The translations under genes and the position numbers were made by a program. 64,000 nt of DNA from Alphaproteobacteria bacterium (GTDB taxonomy: Bacteria; Pseudomonadota; Alphaproteobacteria; SP197), in the NCBI GenBank assembly GCA_016869675.1, contig VGDP01000004.1:62001-126000 (forward strand), given 5' to 3'. Position 1 is the first letter of the stretch; each line of letters opens with the position of its first letter. Under the pieces are notes generated by a model. It saw only the letters and a list, made by a program, of their open reading frames with translations. It ran no database searches and was not told the origin of the DNA. Below, in pieces: positions 1 through 9,300 of the stretch.

Positions 1-16
1 GAGCGGTACCGCTGAA

Positions 17-787
17 TCAGACGTCGCGGCCGGTGTACTGGCGGCGGATGGCGGCCGAGAACTGCTTGCCGGGTTCTGGGTGGAAGCTGAGCGTCAGCAT
101 GGCGCGCCGGCCGCGCACCACCGGCGAGACCCGGTACATCGCGTTCATGCCCTTGAACAGGGCGAGCGTGCCGGGGCGCAGGTCGGGCGCCACGACGCCG
201 TCGTACCCACCCGCCATGACGGCCTCGATCGCCGCGCCGCCGTCGCGCCCGACGCGCGGCGCCACCTCGAAGTCGCCGTCCTCCGCCGCGTGCTCGACCA
301 GCAGCGTGACGATGCCGTCGTTGGGGTCGAAGTGCCAGCCGAGCTCGTCGCCCGGCCGGTAAACCAAGAGCAGGAACGAGATGTAGGGGTCGGCGCAGCG
401 GTGCAGCCGGTCGGTGCCGAGCAGCGCGCGGAACAGCGCCACTAGTCCGTCCCATTCGTAGAGCCGGCGCATGGGCGAGGCAGGCGCCAGCCGGTCGTAG
501 CTGACCGCGCAGCCAGCGATGCGGCTGGGGTGCGGCAGCGGCACCGGGTTCAGGCCGTCGCCACCGCTGGCGGTCATCATGGTTTCCTTGAAGTACGCGG
601 TCGGCCACAGCGCGTCCGATTCGGCGCGCATGGCAGCCAGCGCCTGGGCGCGCAGGAAGCCCGGCATCAGGGCCAGCCCGTCGCGCGCGAGCGCCGCGCG
701 CCTCGCCGCGACCACCGCGCGCCCCGCCGGCGAACCGAGGCCGGCAATGGGGTAGCGGTCGAGGTCGACGATGTCGGTGACGTTCAC
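17..787 (-). CDS. 2-oxoglutarate/Fe(II)-dependent dioxygenase-like protein (HxD...H...R motifs)
   Basis: Motifs GWHFDPNDG and [15 protein letters not shown] start overlaps the stop of mcm. Confidence 0.7.
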   Translation of the reverse strand: MNVTDIVDLDRYPIAGLGSPAGRAVVAARRAALARDGLALMPGFLRAQALAAMRAESDALWPTAYFKETMMTASGGDGLNPVPLPHPSRIAGCAVSYDRLAPASPMRRLYEWDGLVALFRALLGTDRLHRCADPYISFLLLVYRPGDELGWHFDPNDGIVTLLVEHAAEDGDFEVAPRVGRDGGAAIEAVMAGGYDGVVAPDLRPGTLALFKGMNAMYRVSPVVRGRRAMLTLSFHPEPGKQFSAAIRRQYTGRDV

Positions 788-2919
788 GCCGCTTTCCTCC
801 GCGCCGCGAGCGCCAGAACCTCGCGGGCGGCGGCCAGGATGTTGGAGCCGGGGCCGAAGATCGCGCCGGCGCCGGCGGCCTTGAGAAACGCGTGGTCGGC
901 CGGCGGCACGATGCCGCCCACGACCACGGCGATGTCCTCGGCGCCGGCGTCGCGCAGCGCCGCGACCAGCGCCGGCACCAGCGTCTTGTGCCCGGCCGCC
1001 TGGGTCGAGACGCCAACCACGTGCACGTCGTTCTCGACCGCCTGGCGCGCCACCTCGGCCGGCGTCGCGAACAGCGGCCCGATGTCCACGTCGAAGCCGA
1101 GGTCGGCGAACGCCGAGGCGATCACCTTGGCGCCCCGGTCGTGGCCGTCCTGGCCGAGCTTGGCCACCAGGATGCGCGGCCGGCGGCCTTCGGCCTGGGC
1201 GAAGTGGGCGACCTCGGCGCGCACGCGCTCGAAGCCCTCGTCCTCGCCGTAGGCGCCGCCGTAGATGCCGGTGACCGCGCGGGTTTCGGGGCGGTGGCGG
1301 CCAAACACACGCGCCAGCGTCTCGCTGATCTCGCCCACGGTCGCGCGTGCGCGCGCCGCGTCGATGGCCAGCGCCAAGAGGTTAGCATCGCCGCGCGCGC
1401 CAGCTTCGAGCGCGGCGAGCGCGCGTTCGACCGCGCCTGGATCACGCGCGGCCTTGACCGCCGCGAGCCGCGCCACCTGGGCGTCGCGCACCCGCGTGTT
1501 GTCGACCTCGCGCAGCTCGATCGGCGTCGGCACCGGCGGCGGGTACTTGTTGACGCCGACCACCACCTCCTCGCCGCGGTCGACCCGCGCCTGACGCCGC
1601 GCCGCCGATTCCTCGATGCGCAGCTTCGGCAGGCCGGCCTCGACCGCGCGGGTCATGCCGCCCTGGGCCTCGATCGCCTTGATCTCGGCCCACGCCGCCT
1701 CGGCCAGGCTGGCGGTCAGCGCCTCGACGTAATAGCTGCCGCCCAGCGGATCGACCACGCGGGTGATCCCGGTCTCCTCGGCCAGGATGAGCTGAATGTT
1801 GCGCGCGACGCGCGACGCCGTGTCCGAGGGCAGCGCCAGCGCCTCGTCGTAGGCGTTGGTGTGCAGGCTCTGGGTGCCGCCCAGCACGGCGGCCAGCGCC
1901 TCGACGGTGGTGCGCACCGCGTTGTTGAGCGGGTCCTGCTCGGTCAGCGACACGCCCGAGGTCTGGCAGTGGGTGCGCAGCATGAGCGAGCGTTCGTCCT
2001 TGGCGCCGAACCCGGTCATGATGCGCGACCACAGCAGGCGCGCGGCGCGCAGCTTGGCCACCTCCATGAAGAAGTTCATGCCGATGCCGAAGAAGAACGA
2101 GAGGCGCGGCGCGAAGTCGTCCACCGGCAGCCCGCGCGCGGCGGCCGCGCGCACGTACTCGATGCCGTCGGCGAGGGTAAAGGCGAGCTCCTGCACCGCC
2201 GTCGCCCCGGCCTCCTGCATGTGGTAGCCGGAGATCGAGATCGAGTTGAAGCGCGGCATCGCCTTCGCCGTGTAGGCGATGATGTCGGCGACGATGCGCA
2301 TGGAGGGCGCCGGCGGGTAGATGAACGTGTTGCGGACCATGAACTCCTTGAGGATGTCGTTCTGGATGGTCCCCGAAAGCCGGCTCGGCTTGGCGCCCTG
2401 CTCCTCGCCGGCGACGACGAAGCAGGCCAGCACCGGCAGCACCGCCCCGTTCATGGTCATCGAGACCGACATCTCGGCCAGCGGGATGCCGTCGAACAGG
2501 CGCTTCATGTCCTCGACCGTGTCGATGGCCACGCCCGCCTTGCCGACATCGCCGACCACCCGTTCGTGGTCGCTGTCGTAGCCGCGGTGGGTGGCCAGGT
2601 CGAAGGCGACCGAAAGACCCTTCTGGCCGCCGGCGAGCGCCTGGCGGTAGAACGCGTTGGAATCCTCGGCGGTCGAGAAACCGGCGTACTGGCGGATGGT
2701 CCAGGGGCGGTTGGCGAACATGGTCGCGCGCACGCCGCGCAGGAAGGGTTCGAACCCCGGCAGCGTGTCGACCGCCGCGATCCGCTCGAGATCGGCGGCG
2801 GTGTAGAGCGGCTTGATCGCCAGCCCCTCGGGCGTCGTCCAGATCAGGCTCGCCGGATCGGCGCCCAACTCCTTCGTCGCCAGGGTGTGCCAGGCTTCCA
2901 GGCTCGGCCGCTCGGCCAT
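784..2919 (-). CDS. scpA: methylmalonyl-CoA mutase, large/catalytic subunit with C-terminal B12 domain
   Basis: [42 protein letters not shown]12 motif [31 protein letters not shown]; likely start [10 protein letters not shown] at 2919 (ORF opens to 2988). Confidence 0.95.
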   Translation of the reverse strand: MAERPSLEAWHTLATKELGADPASLIWTTPEGLAIKPLYTAADLERIAAVDTLPGFEPFLRGVRATMFANRPWTIRQYAGFSTAEDSNAFYRQALAGGQKGLSVAFDLATHRGYDSDHERVVGDVGKAGVAIDTVEDMKRLFDGIPLAEMSVSMTMNGAVLPVLACFVVAGEEQGAKPSRLSGTIQNDILKEFMVRNTFIYPPAPSMRIVADIIAYTAKAMPRFNSISISGYHMQEAGATAVQELAFTLADGIEYVRAAAARGLPVDDFAPRLSFFFGIGMNFFMEVAKLRAARLLWSRIMTGFGAKDERSLMLRTHCQTSGVSLTEQDPLNNAVRTTVEALAAVLGGTQSLHTNAYDEALALPSDTASRVARNIQLILAEETGITRVVDPLGGSYYVEALTASLAEAAWAEIKAIEAQGGMTRAVEAGLPKLRIEESAARRQARVDRGEEVVVGVNKYPPPVPTPIELREVDNTRVRDAQVARLAAVKAARDPGAVERALAALEAGARGDANLLALAIDAARARATVGEISETLARVFGRHRPETRAVTGIYGGAYGEDEGFERVRAEVAHFAQAEGRRPRILVAKLGQDGHDRGAKVIASAFADLGFDVDIGPLFATPAEVARQAVENDVHVVGVSTQAAGHKTLVPALVAALRDAGAEDIAVVVGGIVPPADHAFLKAAGAGAIFGPGSNILAAAREVLALAARRKAA

Positions 2920-2941
2920 CGCGCCAACCTCCGCGGTCGTG

Positions 2942-2955
2942 TTCGCACGTGCGAA
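2942..2955. promoter_or_regulatory. perfect 14-bp palindrome TTCGCACGTGCGAA upstream of methylmalonyl-CoA mutase (candidate operator)
   Basis: Palindrome read directly; near-identical site upstream of etfB. Confidence 0.45.
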
Positions 2956-3110
2956 ATGAAGTATGGCCGAGGCGCGGTTTCCGGGCAATCGAACGACGCC
3001 GCTTGCGCCGGCCCATGGGCTGCCCTAACGTCCCCGCTTACAATCGCCTGCCCCGGGCCGGCGTTTGACCACGCTGGCGGTGCGGCAGCGCTAACTGGGA
3101 GGCGAGGGTA

Positions 3111-4625
3111 ATGAATAGAATGAATAGAAAGCAGCTCCTTCTCGCGACAGGCATGGTCCTGAGCATGACGGGGACCGCCGGCGCCGCCGAGTGCGTGCGC
3201 ATCGTCGGGCCCGAATGGGGTTCGGAAAAGCAGTCGCCCGATCCGGCGGTGCTGCTGGCGCAATACGACCTGCAGCTGGCGAACTCGATCTACGACCCGT
3301 TCGTCACGGTCGACGAGAACCTAGCCGCGGTGCCCGCCATCGCCAAGTCGTGGAGCTCGAACGACGACGGCACCGTGTGGACGTTCAAGCTGAACACCGG
3401 CATCAAGTTCCACGACGGCAGCGATCTCGATTCGGCCGACGTGATCTACACCTACAAGCGGATCATGGACGAGGCCACGGCGTCGGCCGGCGCGGCGGAG
3501 TTGACCCAGATTAAGCCCGAGTACCTCTCGGCGCCGGACCCGGAGACGGTCGTCGTCACGCTGCCTTCGATCAACGCCGAATTGCCGCTGATCATGGCGA
3601 CCAAGTGGGCGCTGGTCGTGCCCGAGGGTTCGACCACCGAGCAGCTGCACAACACGCCGAACGGATCGGGGCCGTTCATGCTGCCCAAGTTCGAGCTGGG
3701 CGCCGCCAAGATCCGGCTCGACAAGAACCCGAACTACTGGCGCCAGGGCCTGCCTAAGGCCGACTGCCTGGAGATCACCGGCATCAACGAGTCGACCAGC
3801 CGCACCAGCGCCCTCCTGGCCGGCGAGGCCGACGTCATGACCCACCTGGACGGCGCCAGCGTGCCGGTCGTGCAGGGCAACCCCGACGTCCAGATCCTGC
3901 AGGGCAAGGGCGGCACGATCCTGACCATGAGCATGTTCGTGGATACGCCGCCGTTCGATGACGTGCGCGTGCGCAAGGCGCTGAAGATGGTGATCGACCG
4001 TCAGGCGATCCTGGACACCGCCCTGCTCGGCTTCGGCGTGATCGGCAACGATTCGCCGGTGCCGACCTCGTCGCCAGACGCCTGGACCCAGGAGGCCCCG
4101 GCGCGCGACGTCGAGGGCGCCAAGGCACTGCTGGCCGAGGCGGGCTACGCCGACGGCCTGACCGTCGACCTCTACACCGGCGATATCTGGCCGGGCCACG
4201 CGACCATGTCGCAGGCCTTCCAGCAGATGGCGGCCGAGGCCGGCATCACGGTCAACCTGATCCAGACGCCGTCCTCGGAGTACTGGGACACCGCTTGGCT
4301 GAAGCAGCCCTTCGTGGGTTCCTACTGGGGCCAGCGGCCGCCGGTGACCGCGCTCGCGATCGCGTACCGCAAGGACGCCGAGTGGAACGAGACCCACTGG
4401 TACCGCGACGACTACGAGGCGATCCTCGACGAGGCGGCCGCGACCATCGACAACGACGCGCGGCGCGCCCTCTACCAGAAGGCCGGCAAGCTGCTGGCCG
4501 AGGAAGGCGGCGTGATCGTGCCGGTCGTCACGGTGACGATCTCGGCCGTGCGCACCGGCTGCTCGGGCTACAACGTGCCGACGGACCACAACCGTCAGGA
4601 TTTCTCGACGGTGTCCTGCGAATAG
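3111..4625 (+). CDS. ABC transporter substrate-binding protein, peptide/nickel family (SBP_bac_5)
   Basis: Signal peptide, LANSIYDPFVTVDENLAAVPAIAKSWSSNDDGTVWTFKLNTGIKFHDG. Confidence 0.92.
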   Translation: MNRMNRKQLLLATGMVLSMTGTAGAAECVRIVGPEWGSEKQSPDPAVLLAQYDLQLANSIYDPFVTVDENLAAVPAIAKSWSSNDDGTVWTFKLNTGIKFHDGSDLDSADVIYTYKRIMDEATASAGAAELTQIKPEYLSAPDPETVVVTLPSINAELPLIMATKWALVVPEGSTTEQLHNTPNGSGPFMLPKFELGAAKIRLDKNPNYWRQGLPKADCLEITGINESTSRTSALLAGEADVMTHLDGASVPVVQGNPDVQILQGKGGTILTMSMFVDTPPFDDVRVRKALKMVIDRQAILDTALLGFGVIGNDSPVPTSSPDAWTQEAPARDVEGAKALLAEAGYADGLTVDLYTGDIWPGHATMSQAFQQMAAEAGITVNLIQTPSSEYWDTAWLKQPFVGSYWGQRPPVTALAIAYRKDAEWNETHWYRDDYEAILDEAAATIDNDARRALYQKAGKLLAEEGGVIVPVVTVTISAVRTGCSGYNVPTDHNRQDFSTVSCE

Positions 4626-4647
4626 CCGCTGCGCACGGCTTGACGCG

Positions 4648-4676
4648 AGGGAGGGCTTCGGCCCTCCCTTTTTCTT
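4648..4676 (+). terminator. Rho-independent terminator (gggagggc-ttcg-gccctccc-ttttt)
   Basis: Perfect 8-bp stem, UUCG tetraloop and T tract, right after the SBP stop. Confidence 0.9.
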
Positions 4677-4697
4677 TGTCCCGCGACAGAGGCCGCC

Positions 4698-5378
4698 ATG
4701 CTTGATTTCCCGCTCGCCCAGCTCGAGCACCTGGGGCCGTACCAGATCGTGGGGCACCTCTCGTTCGTGCTGGCGGCGCCGTCGTTCCTGCTGCGCGACA
4801 TCCTGCTTCTTCGTCTGGTGGCCGTGGTCGCGTCGCTGTGCAACATCGCGTTCGCCTTCGGCGGCCTGCCGACGACCAACTGGATCGTCATCGCCTGGCA
4901 GGTCGTGTTCATCACGATCAACGCGTCGTGGAGCGCGCGCCTGGTGCGCGAGCGCAGCGGCATCCGCTTCTCGGACGAGGAGCGCGAGCTCTACCAGACC
5001 GTGTTCCGCGCCTTCGCGCCGGTCGAGTTCATGAAGCTCTTGCGCCTGGCCCGCTGGTCGCGCGCCGAGCCCGGCACGTTGTTGGCCGCCGCCGGTCGGC
5101 CCGTGCCGGACCTGATGCTGGTCCACAACAACGCGGTCGCCGTCGATCTGGCTGAGGGTGGCACGCGCACGCTGCGCGACGGCGCCTTCGTGGGTGAGCT
5201 CAGCTTCGTGCGCGGCGGCGCGGCCAGCGCGACCGTGCGGGTCGTCGAACCGACCCGCTACCTGGCATGGTCCAAGCCGGCGCTGGTCGCCCTTCTGGAG
5301 CGCAACCCGGCGCTGCGCACCGCGCTGCAGACGGTGATCAGCGAGGATCTGACGAAGAAGCTGCTGGAGTCGCGTTGA
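4698..5378 (+). CDS. Popeye-domain-like membrane protein (N-terminal TM helices + C-terminal cyclic-nucleotide-binding-like fold)
   Basis: Hydrophobic N-terminus, ERELYQTVFRAFAPVEFMKLLRLARW, then DGAFVGELSFVRGGAASATVRVVEPTRYLAW. Confidence 0.65.
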   Translation: MLDFPLAQLEHLGPYQIVGHLSFVLAAPSFLLRDILLLRLVAVVASLCNIAFAFGGLPTTNWIVIAWQVVFITINASWSARLVRERSGIRFSDEERELYQTVFRAFAPVEFMKLLRLARWSRAEPGTLLAAAGRPVPDLMLVHNNAVAVDLAEGGTRTLRDGAFVGELSFVRGGAASATVRVVEPTRYLAWSKPALVALLERNPALRTALQTVISEDLTKKLLESR

Positions 5379-5385
5379 AGGGTCG

Positions 5386-5535
5386 TCAGAGCGGCCAGAC
5401 GCGGGGGAACAGCATGCCCGCCAAGGGTCGGCCTTCGACCGCGTCGAACGGCGGCAGGATCGCCACGCGGGCGTCGGTGAAGCGGTAGCCGCCGTGGTTG
5501 TAGATCGCGTCGTCGCCGACCCAGCGTGGGGTCAC
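5386..5535 (-). CDS. small hypothetical ORF (GTG start, 49 aa), possibly the 3' part of a frameshifted small gene
   Basis: VTPRWVGDDAIYNHGGYRFTDARVAILPPFDAVEGRPLAGMLFPRVWPL; overlaps a 20-aa ORF VPRDLTDSEVDAYRRGGGAR starting right after the esterase stop. Confidence 0.35.
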   Translation of the reverse strand: MTPRWVGDDAIYNHGGYRFTDARVAILPPFDAVEGRPLAGMLFPRVWPL

Positions 5536-5598
5536 CGCGCGCCGCCGCCGCGCCGGTAAGCATCGACCTCGCTGTCCGTCAGGTCGCGCGGCACGTCC

Positions 5599-6249
5599 CT
5601 AGCGCAGGTTGGCGGCGAGGAACGACCCGCCCAGTTCCAGTCCTTCCTCGTCGATGCCGTGGCCAATCCCGCGCGCCACATGAAACTCGGCCGGCACGCC
5701 GGCTTCGACCAGGTCGCCCAGCGCCTCGTGCAGCGACGACACGGGCACCACCTGATCGGCGTCGCCGTGGATCAGCAGGATCGGCGGGTGCGCGCGCACC
5801 GCGTCGGCCAGGGTTTCGGCACCGATCAGCGCGCCCGAGTAGCCGAGCACGGCGGCGCAGGCGCGCGCCCGACGCAAGCCCACGTGCAGCGCCATCATGG
5901 CACCCTGGCTGAAACCGACCAGGGCCAGCCGATCATCGCCGAGCCCCAACCGGGCGAGTTCGGCGTCGAGGAAGGCGTCGATCAGGCCGCGCGCCCGCTC
6001 GGCACCGGCCAGCAGGGCACGCGGGCTCGCGTCAAGGAAGCTGAACCACTGCAGACCCATGGGGTTCTGGTCGCACCGGTCGGGCCCGTGGGGCGAGACG
6101 AAGTGGGCGTCGGGCAGCGCGCGCGCCCACGCCGGCGCCAAACCGATCAGATCATCGCCGTTGGCGCCCCAGCCGTGCAGCAGCACGACAAGCGAGCGCG
6201 CACAACCCTGCCGCGCGGGCGGAACGGACGGACCGGACAGCAAGGCCAT
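5599..6249 (-). CDS. alpha/beta-hydrolase, carboxylesterase/phospholipase family
   Basis: LVVLLHGWGANGDDLIGL, GFSQGAMMAL, LLIHGDADQVVP. Confidence 0.9.
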   Translation of the reverse strand: MALLSGPSVPPARQGCARSLVVLLHGWGANGDDLIGLAPAWARALPDAHFVSPHGPDRCDQNPMGLQWFSFLDASPRALLAGAERARGLIDAFLDAELARLGLGDDRLALVGFSQGAMMALHVGLRRARACAAVLGYSGALIGAETLADAVRAHPPILLIHGDADQVVPVSSLHEALGDLVEAGVPAEFHVARGIGHGIDEEGLELGGSFLAANLR

Positions 6250-6291
6250 GGCGCGTTGACCCGAAGATGATGCGCGCCGTACCTACACCAG

Positions 6292-7122
6292 ATGGCCGGC
6301 ATCGTCACCCGCTTCGCGCCCAGCCCCACGGGTCCGCTGCACCTCGGCTCGGCCTTCGCCGCGCTGTTCGCCGAACGGGCTGCGCGCGAGGCCGGCGGTA
6401 TGTTCCTGCTGCGCATCGAGGACCTGGATTTCACCCGCTGCCGGCCCGAGCACGAGGCGGCAATCCTGGAGGATCTCGCGTGGCTCGGCATCGCGTGGGA
6501 CGGTCCAGTGCGCCGGCAGTCCGAGCACCTGTCCGACTTCGCCCAGGCGCTGGAACGCCTGCACGGGCAGGGCGTCGTCTACCCCTGCTTCTGCACGCGT
6601 GGCGATGTGCTGCGCGCGGCGACGGCGCCCCACGGTCCCGAGGGTCCGGTCTACCCGGGCACGTGCCGGCACCTCGACGCGGCGACGCGGGAGGCCCGCA
6701 TCGCCGCGGGCCACGGCCACGCCTTCCGTCTGGACCTGGCGCGCGCGCTCGCCCTCACCGGCCCGCTCGGCTGGACCGATCGGGACGCCGGACCGCAGAC
6801 CGCACGACCCGAGCTGTTCGGCGACATCGTCGTGGCGCGGCGCGACATCGGCACCAGCTATCACGTGGCCGTGGTGGTCGACGATGCCTTGCAGGGCGTG
6901 ACGCTGGTGACACGGGGCGAGGACCTGTTCGCCGCGACGCATGTCCAGCGCGTGTTGCAGGCGTTGCTGGGGTTGGCGCCGCCGGCCTACCACCATCACC
7001 GGCTGATCCTGGACGACGCGGGGCAGCGGCTGGCCAAGCGCGCGCCAAGCGCCACGCTCGGCGGCCTGCGCGCCACCGGCCAGACGCCCGCGCAGGTCCG
7101 CGCCTGCCTGGGTTTCGCCTGA
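6292..7122 (+). CDS. gluQ: glutamyl-Q tRNA(Asp) synthetase
   Basis: TRFAPSPTGPLHLGSAFAALF, RIEDLD; short GluRS paralogue lacking the anticodon-binding domain. Confidence 0.93.
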   Translation: MAGIVTRFAPSPTGPLHLGSAFAALFAERAAREAGGMFLLRIEDLDFTRCRPEHEAAILEDLAWLGIAWDGPVRRQSEHLSDFAQALERLHGQGVVYPCFCTRGDVLRAATAPHGPEGPVYPGTCRHLDAATREARIAAGHGHAFRLDLARALALTGPLGWTDRDAGPQTARPELFGDIVVARRDIGTSYHVAVVVDDALQGVTLVTRGEDLFAATHVQRVLQALLGLAPPAYHHHRLILDDAGQRLAKRAPSATLGGLRATGQTPAQVRACLGFA

Positions 7123-7130
7123 CGACGGTG

Positions 7131-7499
7131 TCAGCCCGCGCCGCCGAGCGGCCAGGGCGGCTTCTCGATCACACGCACGTCATGAATGCCGTCGATGGCG
7201 CTCAGGCGCTCGATCAGGTCCTCGCGCGCCGTGCGTTCGAGGTCCACGACCTCGATGGTGAGGAAGTAGTGTTCGTCGCGATCGCTCGTCATGCCGATCA
7301 GGCGGTCCGGCATCACCCGCGCCCGCGCCATGGCCCATACGACCCGGGCGAGCACGAGGGGATCCGCCTCGGCGACGACGAGGAAGGCGGTCGATGTGAC
7401 GACGTCGACCAAGTTCTCGCGTCCCGACTGTCCTCCTCGGCTGTCGAACCCGTCGTCGATCCCCACGCATAGTGTGGGGACGGGCGCGGCGAGCGGCAA
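7131..7499 (-). CDS. ACT-domain-like small protein (start uncertain)
   Basis: TSTAFLVVAEADPLVLARVVWAMARARVMPDRL...HYFLTIEV; resembles acetolactate synthase regulatory-type ACT fold. Confidence 0.55.
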   Translation of the reverse strand: MPLAAPVPTLCVGIDDGFDSRGGQSGRENLVDVVTSTAFLVVAEADPLVLARVVWAMARARVMPDRLIGMTSDRDEHYFLTIEVVDLERTAREDLIERLSAIDGIHDVRVIEKPPWPLGGAG

Positions 7500-7591
7500 T
7501 GGTCGCGGGTCGTTCGGACGTGACGCCCGTCACAGGCCGAATGGGAATAGGGCGGTGCCGCCGTTCGTTTGCGGGGTGGATGCGTCCGCGC

Positions 7592-7873
7592 TCAGGCGGA
7601 GCGGGCCTCGGCCGTTGCGACGAACACCTTTTCGACCCCCACAAGCCTGCGCAGCCGCGCGGCCAGCAGTTCGGTCCGGTCGGCGGGCAAGTCCATCTCC
7701 AGGTTCACGGCGAGCCGCCCCTTGCGCGCGTGGTGCACGCTGGAGAACCGGCGCGGCGTGGGGAAACCCCGCGCCAGGACCGTGAACAGACGTTCCAGCG
7801 TGCCGGGCTCAGCCTCGGCGACGACGGCGAAGGATACGACGGATTGAGCGCTAGGCTCGGCTTGGGCGGACAT
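7592..7873 (-). CDS. ACT-domain-like small protein, paralogous to the downstream gene
   Basis: SVVSFAVVAEAEPGTLERLFTVLARGFPTPRRFSSVHHARKGRLAVNLEMDLPADRTELL. Confidence 0.6.
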   Translation of the reverse strand: MSAQAEPSAQSVVSFAVVAEAEPGTLERLFTVLARGFPTPRRFSSVHHARKGRLAVNLEMDLPADRTELLAARLRRLVGVEKVFVATAEARSA

Positions 7874-8024
7874 GGCACACGATCTCCGGTGACGAATGGC
7901 GACGAACAGCGACAACCCGGCCCGTAAGTCGGACCGGGTGGCTAATTCGCGCAATCGTCCCGAAATGGAACTGTGCCATGGCGATAAGGTAGCCCCGGCA
8001 TCGACCGGTTGCAAGTGATCTGGG

Positions 8025-9239
8025 TCACGCGGTAGCGCGCGACACGAGGCGTCGGTTGACCGCCAGCCCGGCCAGGCTGAGCACCGCGAACGTCGCGGCC
8101 ATGGGCATGGCGGTGCCGTCGTGGACCAGACCGACCAGGGTCGAGGCCGCCGCGCCGAGGCCAAACTGCAGGCTACCCAGCAGCGCTGAGGCGTAGCCCG
8201 CGACGTTGCCGAAGGGCACCATGGCGAGCGCCGCCGCGTTGGGCAGCACGAAGCCGAGCGCCGTGATGCCGACGAACAGCGGTGCGATCAGCCCAGCGGT
8301 GCCGCCCACGCCCGTGGCCGCCGCCGCCATCAGGCAGAGCGCAGCCCCGGCCATCACCACCACGCCGCGCGCGGCGACGGCGGCCGGCCGGTAGCGGCGC
8401 ACAATGCGGCCGCTGATCTGCGCGCCGGCGACGTAACCGACGGCGTTGGCGCCGAAGATCCAGCCGAAGTCCTCGGGCGGCACGCCGTGCAGCGTGATGA
8501 ACACGAACGGCGCCGAGGGGATGTAGGCGAAAAGCCCGGCCAGGCATAGCCCGCCCGTGAGCGCGGGGCCGAGGAAGCGGCGATCCATCGCCAGCCGCGC
8601 GTATTTGGCGAGGATAGCGCCCAGCAGCAACGCGCGCACGGGCGAGCGATGGGTTTCGCGCAGGCGGAAGCACGCGGCGCCCAGACACGCCAGGCCGAAC
8701 CCAGCCAGCACCAGGAAGATCGCCGACCAACCCATGTGGACCAGCACGTAGCCGCCGGCGAGCGGGGCGAGGATGGGCGCCGCGCCCATGACCAGGATCA
8801 GCGCCGAGAACATGCGCGCGGCTTCGATGGGTTCGAACAGGTCGCGCACCATGGCCCTGGCCGCGACCACGCCCGCGCCCGCGCCCAACGCTTGCAGCAG
8901 GCGCAAGCCGGTGAACGTTTCGACCGAGGGCGCCACGGCGCACCCCAGCGAGGCCAGCACGAACAAGGCGAGACCGGCGTAGAGCGGCTTCTTGCGCCCG
9001 AAGCGGTCGAGCAGCGGCCCGTAGAACGCCTAGCCAACGGCGTAGCCCAGGAAGAACACGGCGAGCGTACGTTGGATCGCCGCCGTGTCGGCTGCGAACG
9101 CGAGCTCCAGCGCCGGCAGGGCCGGCAGATACCTGTCGATCGCCATGGGCGCGAACGCGGTCAGCGCGCCCAGGATGATCGTCAGCTCGAAGCGATGCAG
9201 GCGGGTCATGAGAGGGCGGATCCGCGCCGGGCGGCACAA
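8025..9239 (-). pseudogene. Bcr/CflA-type MFS drug-resistance transporter interrupted by an in-frame TAG at 9030-9032
   Basis: Same frame on both sides of the stop: ...AVFFLGYAVG*AFYGPLLDRFGRKKPLYAGLALFVLASLGCAV... Confidence 0.75.
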
Positions 9240-9300
9240 CGGGGACGTGGCGCGCCTCTATACGCGCTTCACCCCCGGCCACGCCAAGGATTCGCGCGGC

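Noticed and set aside
892-3111. 739-aa plus-strand ORF antisense to methylmalonyl-CoA mutase
   Set aside because: High-GC shadow ORF with R/H/G/D-rich composition and no recognisable motif; the opposite strand is clearly coding.
3321-5126. 601-aa minus-strand ORF spanning the SBP and Popeye genes
   Set aside because: Shadow of two well-supported plus-strand genes; low-complexity composition.
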